Assembly (NCBI GenBank): GCA_003244035.1
Contig: QHBV01000111.1
Span: forward strand, 1 to 19,242
Source: Solirubrobacterales bacterium
GTDB lineage: Bacteria > Actinomycetota > Thermoleophilia > Solirubrobacterales > Solirubrobacteraceae
Reading direction: 5' to 3'
Length of the DNA stretch: 19,242 nucleotides
Every line of letters starts with the position of its first letter. Position 1 is the first letter of the stretch. Shown piece by piece: positions 13,193 to 19,242 of the stretch. The notes beneath the pieces are model-generated. The model saw nothing but the letters and a program-made list of their open reading frames with translations. It did no database searches and was not told where the DNA came from. Both the position numbers and the translations under genes were made by a program.

Positions 13193-14647
13193 GTGCAGAC
13201 GATGAGCAGCCGCGGGCGAGCAGCGACGAAGAGCAGCCACGACGCAGCGACCACGACCAGCGCTGAGGCAGACGCCCTGGTGGTGTTCGGGATCACCGGC
13301 GACTTGGCCAGGAAGATGACTTTCCGCTCGCTCTACCGACTCGAGCGGCGCGGGCTGCTCCCCTGCCCGGTGATCGGAGTCGCAGCCGAGGACTGGAGCG
13401 TCGAGCGCCTGCGCGAGCACGCGCGAGAGGCGATCGGCGCCGCGGGCGAGCAGATCGACCACTCCGTATTCGCACGCTTCGCGGCTCGGCTGCGCTACGT
13501 CAGCGGCGATTTCGGCGACCAGCACACGTACGAACGCGTGGCGGGGGCGCTGGGCGACGTCCGCAATCCGGCCTTCTACCTCGAGATCCCCCCCTCGCTG
13601 TTTCCGCGGGTCGTCGACGGGCTGGCGCACGCCGAGCTGCTCTCCGGCGGCCGCCGCGTGATGGTCGAGAAGCCCTTCGGCCACGACCTGGTCTCGGCGC
13701 AGGCGCTGGCCGCCGAGCTCCACCGCCACCTCGACGAGTCCCAGCTGTACCGGATCGACCACTTCCTGGGCAAGATGGGGCTCGAGGAGATCCTGTACCT
13801 GCGGTTCGCCAACACGATGCTCGAGCCCGTCTGGAACCGCAACTTCGTCGGCAACGTGCAGATCACGATGGCCGAGAGCGTGGGAGCCGAGGGTCGCGGT
13901 CACTTCTACGATCCGGTGGGCGCGCTCCGCGACGTCGTGGTCAACCACCTGCTGCAGCTGCTCGCGGCCGCGGCGATGGAGCCGCCCGCGGGTGGCGACC
14001 CGGACACGCTCCAGGCCTCCAAGCTCGCGGTCTTTCGGTCGATGCCCGCAGCCAAGCCAGATCGCTACGTGCGAGGGCAATACGACGGCTACCGCGCGGT
14101 CGACGGCGTCGCGCCGGACACGAGCACCGAGACATACGCCGCGCTCCGGCTCGAGATCGACAACTGGCGCTGGGCCGGGGTCCCGTTCTTCATCCGCACT
14201 GGCAAGCAGCTCCCGGTGAAGCTGACCGAGGTGCGCCTGGTCTTCAAGCACCCCCCGCGGCTGCAGTTCATCCCGGCCGGCCGCCGGCGCCCCGAGCCGA
14301 GCCAGATCGTGTTCAAGATCGATCCGAGCACCGGGATCAGGATCATCCTCGACGCCCATCGCGCCGATCGACAGGGGCCCGCGGAGATCGAGCTCGACAT
14401 GGAGTTCTCCAAGGAGGGCGGCGAGGGCGCCACCCCCTACGAGACCCTCCTGCACGCGGTGCTCGTCGGCGACAGCTCCCACTTCACCCGGCAGGACAGC
14501 GTCGAGGAGTGCTGGCGAATCGTGCAGCCGCTGCTCGACGCGCCACCCGACGCCCACCAGTACCCGCCGGGGACATGGGGACCGCCGGAGGCCGAGCGCG
14601 TGACCGCCGGTTTCGGCGGCTGGCGCAAGCCGTGGCTGGGAGAGTGA
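13193..14647 (+). CDS. zwf: Glucose-6-phosphate 1-dehydrogenase
   Basis: Oxidises glucose 6-phosphate to 6-phosphogluconolactone with reduction of NADP (or NAD), the entry to the oxidative pentose phosphate pathway. 484 residues from the GTG at 13193, or 481 from the ATG at 13202; the start is undecided. Numbered from the GTG, the dinucleotide fingerprint FGITGDLARK is at 32-41, EKPFG at 159-163, the substrate motif RIDHFLGK at 187-194 with H190, and the catalytic-base region VNHLLQLL with H252. The N-terminal 25 residues are Ser/Ala/Thr-rich and probably disordered. It begins one base after the permease stop, so it is likely translated from the same message. No opcA, gnd, tal or pgl gene is adjacent in the window, unlike many actinobacterial zwf loci. 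Confidence 0.95.
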   Translation: MQTMSSRGRAATKSSHDAATTTSAEADALVVFGITGDLARKMTFRSLYRLERRGLLPCPVIGVAAEDWSVERLREHAREAIGAAGEQIDHSVFARFAARLRYVSGDFGDQHTYERVAGALGDVRNPAFYLEIPPSLFPRVVDGLAHAELLSGGRRVMVEKPFGHDLVSAQALAAELHRHLDESQLYRIDHFLGKMGLEEILYLRFANTMLEPVWNRNFVGNVQITMAESVGAEGRGHFYDPVGALRDVVVNHLLQLLAAAAMEPPAGGDPDTLQASKLAVFRSMPAAKPDRYVRGQYDGYRAVDGVAPDTSTETYAALRLEIDNWRWAGVPFFIRTGKQLPVKLTEVRLVFKHPPRLQFIPAGRRRPEPSQIVFKIDPSTGIRIILDAHRADRQGPAEIELDMEFSKEGGEGATPYETLLHAVLVGDSSHFTRQDSVEECWRIVQPLLDAPPDAHQYPPGTWGPPEAERVTAGFGGWRKPWLGE

Positions 14648-14667
14648 TCGCATAGACAAATGTCCGC

Positions 14668-14696
14668 TTGCCCGCCCGTGGCCCGTCGGATAAGCT
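14668..14696 (+). promoter_or_regulatory. Candidate promoter of the 55-aa membrane protein gene
   Basis: TTGCCC (14668-14673) and TAAGCT (14691-14696) are spaced by 17 bases, the sigma-70 optimum, in the 93-base gap after zwf. GATAAG at 14689-14694 is an alternative -10. The transcript would start about 35-40 bases before the ATG at 14741 and include its GGAGGAG. Confidence 0.35.
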
Positions 14697-14722
14697 CGCC
14701 GCGCCAGTGCCCCCAGAACGGC

Positions 14723-14729
14723 CGGAGGA
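14723..14729 (+). promoter_or_regulatory. Strong Shine-Dalgarno (GGAGGAG) fixing the 14741 start
   Basis: GGAGGAG lies 11 bases before the ATG at 14741 and is the best ribosome-binding site seen in the window. It rules in a short 55-residue protein despite the frame being open upstream to 14660. Confidence 0.75.
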
Positions 14730-14740
14730 GAGCGTCACGC

Positions 14741-14908
14741 ATGCGAAGCGGAATCGGCAGCCTCATCTATGTGATCATCGGCGTGCTGGTCGGCGCCGCT
14801 CACCACTACTTCAACAACATCAACACGCTGAAGCCTGTGATTTCGGCACTGCTGGCGATCGTCCTGTGGCCGCTGCTGCTGCTGGGGGTCGACCTGCACG
14901 TTCGTTGA
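14741..14908 (+). CDS. Small two-helix membrane protein, 55 residues, unknown function
   Basis: I do not recognise a named family. The protein has two hydrophobic helices, about 5-21 (IGSLIYVIIGVLVGAAH) and 32-52 (PVISALLAIVLWPLLLLGVD), joined by a polar loop HHYFNNINTLK. The strong Shine-Dalgarno and the clean hydrophobic pattern argue that it is real. It lies 93 bases after zwf with a possible promoter of its own, so it may be transcribed separately. Small proteins of this type are common in actinobacterial membranes. Confidence 0.72.
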   Translation: MRSGIGSLIYVIIGVLVGAAHHYFNNINTLKPVISALLAIVLWPLLLLGVDLHVR

Positions 14909-14933
14909 CCAGCTGGATCCTGGGCCAAGAGGG

Positions 14934-15026
14934 TCAGAATTCGTACACGTCGCGGCCGTGCCCGAGCGTGACGACGACCACGAGGAGCACTTGGTCATGG
15001 ACGGTGTAGATGATGCGGGTAGTCAC
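14934..15026 (-). pseudogene. C-terminal remnant of a RelE/ParE-type toxin
   Basis: On the minus strand, the frame ending in the TGA at 14936-14934 reads TTRIIYTVHDQVLLVVVV and then TLGHGRDVYEF. This matches the C-terminal pattern of RelE/ParE mRNase-type toxins: a basic residue and IIY strand, a short turn, a hydrophobic VVVV strand, then GHxRDVY. Only about 30 residues look like the family, against the usual 85-100. Upstream the same frame turns into low-complexity Ala/Pro and runs into the 3' end of dnaE. No antitoxin gene is next to it. A possible GTG (15026-15024) exists, but a functional short protein is unlikely. I call it a truncated relic downstream of dnaE. Confidence 0.55.
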
Positions 15027-15061
15027 CGACGCGAACGCGGAAGCCGGGGCGCGGGCGACAA

Positions 15062-18751
<3,690 letters not shown>

Positions 18752-18782
18752 TCTCGCCCCGCGCGAGGCCGGCGCGAGGAAT

Positions 18783-18938
18783 TCAGTCGCTACGAGCGCG
18801 CTTGCCCGCCAGCACGCCGGCGGCGACGACCGCCGTCAGCCCGCCGAGCGCGAAAACGCGGCGAGCCCCACGCAGGCGCCGGCGCAGGTACCACTGGCCG
18901 CCCTGCCAGACGGTGAAGCCGAGGAGCTTGTAACCCAT
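18783..18938 (-). CDS. Small membrane-associated protein, 51 residues, unknown function
   Basis: An ATG at 18938 opens a 51-codon frame between argG and dnaE. The protein starts MGYKLLGFTVWQGGQWYLRR, has a strongly basic middle (RRRLRGARR, about 19-27) and one hydrophobic helix at about 28-45 (VFALGGLTAVVAAGVLAG), then a KRARSD end. It lies 12 bases after the argG stop and 31 bases before dnaE, so it is probably in one transcript with both. The aromatic WQGGQWYLRR start looks like a conserved motif. I do not know the family; its function is open. Confidence 0.68.
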   Translation of the reverse strand: MGYKLLGFTVWQGGQWYLRRRLRGARRVFALGGLTAVVAAGVLAGKRARSD

Positions 18939-18950
18939 GACGGTTTGATC

Positions 18951-19242
18951 CTACCCGTCGCCGGACTGCCTCACACGCCAGGCCAGCCGCGACTGCAGCG
19001 AGAACAGCTCGATGAACCCCGGCGCCGCCTGCTGGGAGAAGAGCCCGCCCGAGTGGGCGAAGCTCGCCAGCTGGGGATCGTAGATCGCATTCGGCGAGGA
19101 GCGCGTGACGACGCGCGCCGAACCCTTGTACAGCTTCACCCCGATCGTCCCGGTCACCTGCGCGCTGGCCGCCTCCATGTACGCGTCGAGGTCGCCGCGC
19201 AGGGGCTCCCACCACAGCCCCGCGTACACGAGGTAGGCCCAC
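18951..19242 (-). CDS. argG: Argininosuccinate synthase, C-terminal part (starts outside window)
   Basis: Ligates citrulline and aspartate with ATP in arginine synthesis. The visible 96 residues begin WAYLVYAGLWWEPLRGDLDAY, then VTGTIGVKLYKGSARVVTR, SSPNAIYDPQLASF and APGFIELFSLQSRLAWRV. This is the C-terminal oligomerisation region of ArgG, where the pattern YxGLWxxPLR, VTGxxxxKLYKG and GFIxLFxL is typical. The frame is open to the window edge, so the gene continues beyond it. The stop at 18951 is 12 bases from the start of the 51-residue gene, which suggests co-transcription. Other arg genes, if clustered, would lie outside the window. Confidence 0.9.
   Translation of the reverse strand, partial: WAYLVYAGLWWEPLRGDLDAYMEAASAQVTGTIGVKLYKGSARVVTRSSPNAIYDPQLASFAHSGGLFSQQAAPGFIELFSLQSRLAWRVRQSGDG

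Noticed and set aside
13070..14659. Long minus-strand frame opposite zwf (about 529 codons)
   Set aside because: It is a shadow of zwf, whose motifs are intact on the plus strand. It has no domain pattern of its own.

Overview
The window is very GC-rich with strong third-position G/C bias. It carries actinobacterial-type genes: polyprenyl-phosphate-sugar glycosyltransferases, a DnaE1-like polymerase, a Rrf2-cysK-cysE block and many GTG starts. A deep-branching actinobacterium fits best. Thermoleophilia/Solirubrobacterales is my leading guess, from gene style rather than any database match.

Layout. (1) Positions 1-920, minus strand: an OmpR-type response regulator overlapped by the first 204 bases of a histidine kinase that runs off the window and contains a 15-G homopolymer. 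(2) 1066-1524: a 152-residue protein of unknown function, divergent from the two-component pair. (3) 1559-5845: a membrane-anchored polysaccharide deacetylase on the minus strand, divergent from three plus-strand glycosyltransferase genes (a Dpm1/Ppm1-type polyprenyl-phosphate mannose synthase, a GT-C mannosyltransferase-like membrane protein and a GtrB-like GT2 with two C-terminal membrane helices). Together they look like an envelope-glycan module: the synthases load sugar onto polyprenyl phosphate and the GT-C enzyme uses such donors outside the membrane. (4) 5854-8001, minus: a cysteine module in transcription order Rrf2 regulator, cysK, cysE. (5) 8057-9124, minus: an HD/HDOD domain fused to a LuxR-type HTH, with an AT-rich inverted repeat just upstream. 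(6) 9186-10568, minus: gltX, separated by only 15 bases from a divergent plus-strand operon. (7) 10584-14647, plus: nfo (endonuclease IV), an ABC ATPase, its permease and zwf, joined by GTGA and ATGA overlaps and a very short gap. (8) 14741-14908: a 55-residue two-helix membrane protein with a strong Shine-Dalgarno. (9) 14934-15026, minus: the C-terminal remnant of a RelE/ParE-type toxin. (10) 15062-19242, minus: dnaE, a 51-residue membrane-associated protein, and the C-terminus of argG, plausibly one transcript (argG, small protein, dnaE).

I found no tRNA, rRNA, CRISPR array, insertion sequence or recognisable defence system. The least ordinary items are the HD-LuxR fusion with an apparently complete HD metal site, the cysteine-free Rrf2 regulator co-transcribed with cysK and cysE, the poly-G tract directly after the kinase H-box, the tightly coupled nfo/ABC/zwf operon, and the toxin remnant behind dnaE.
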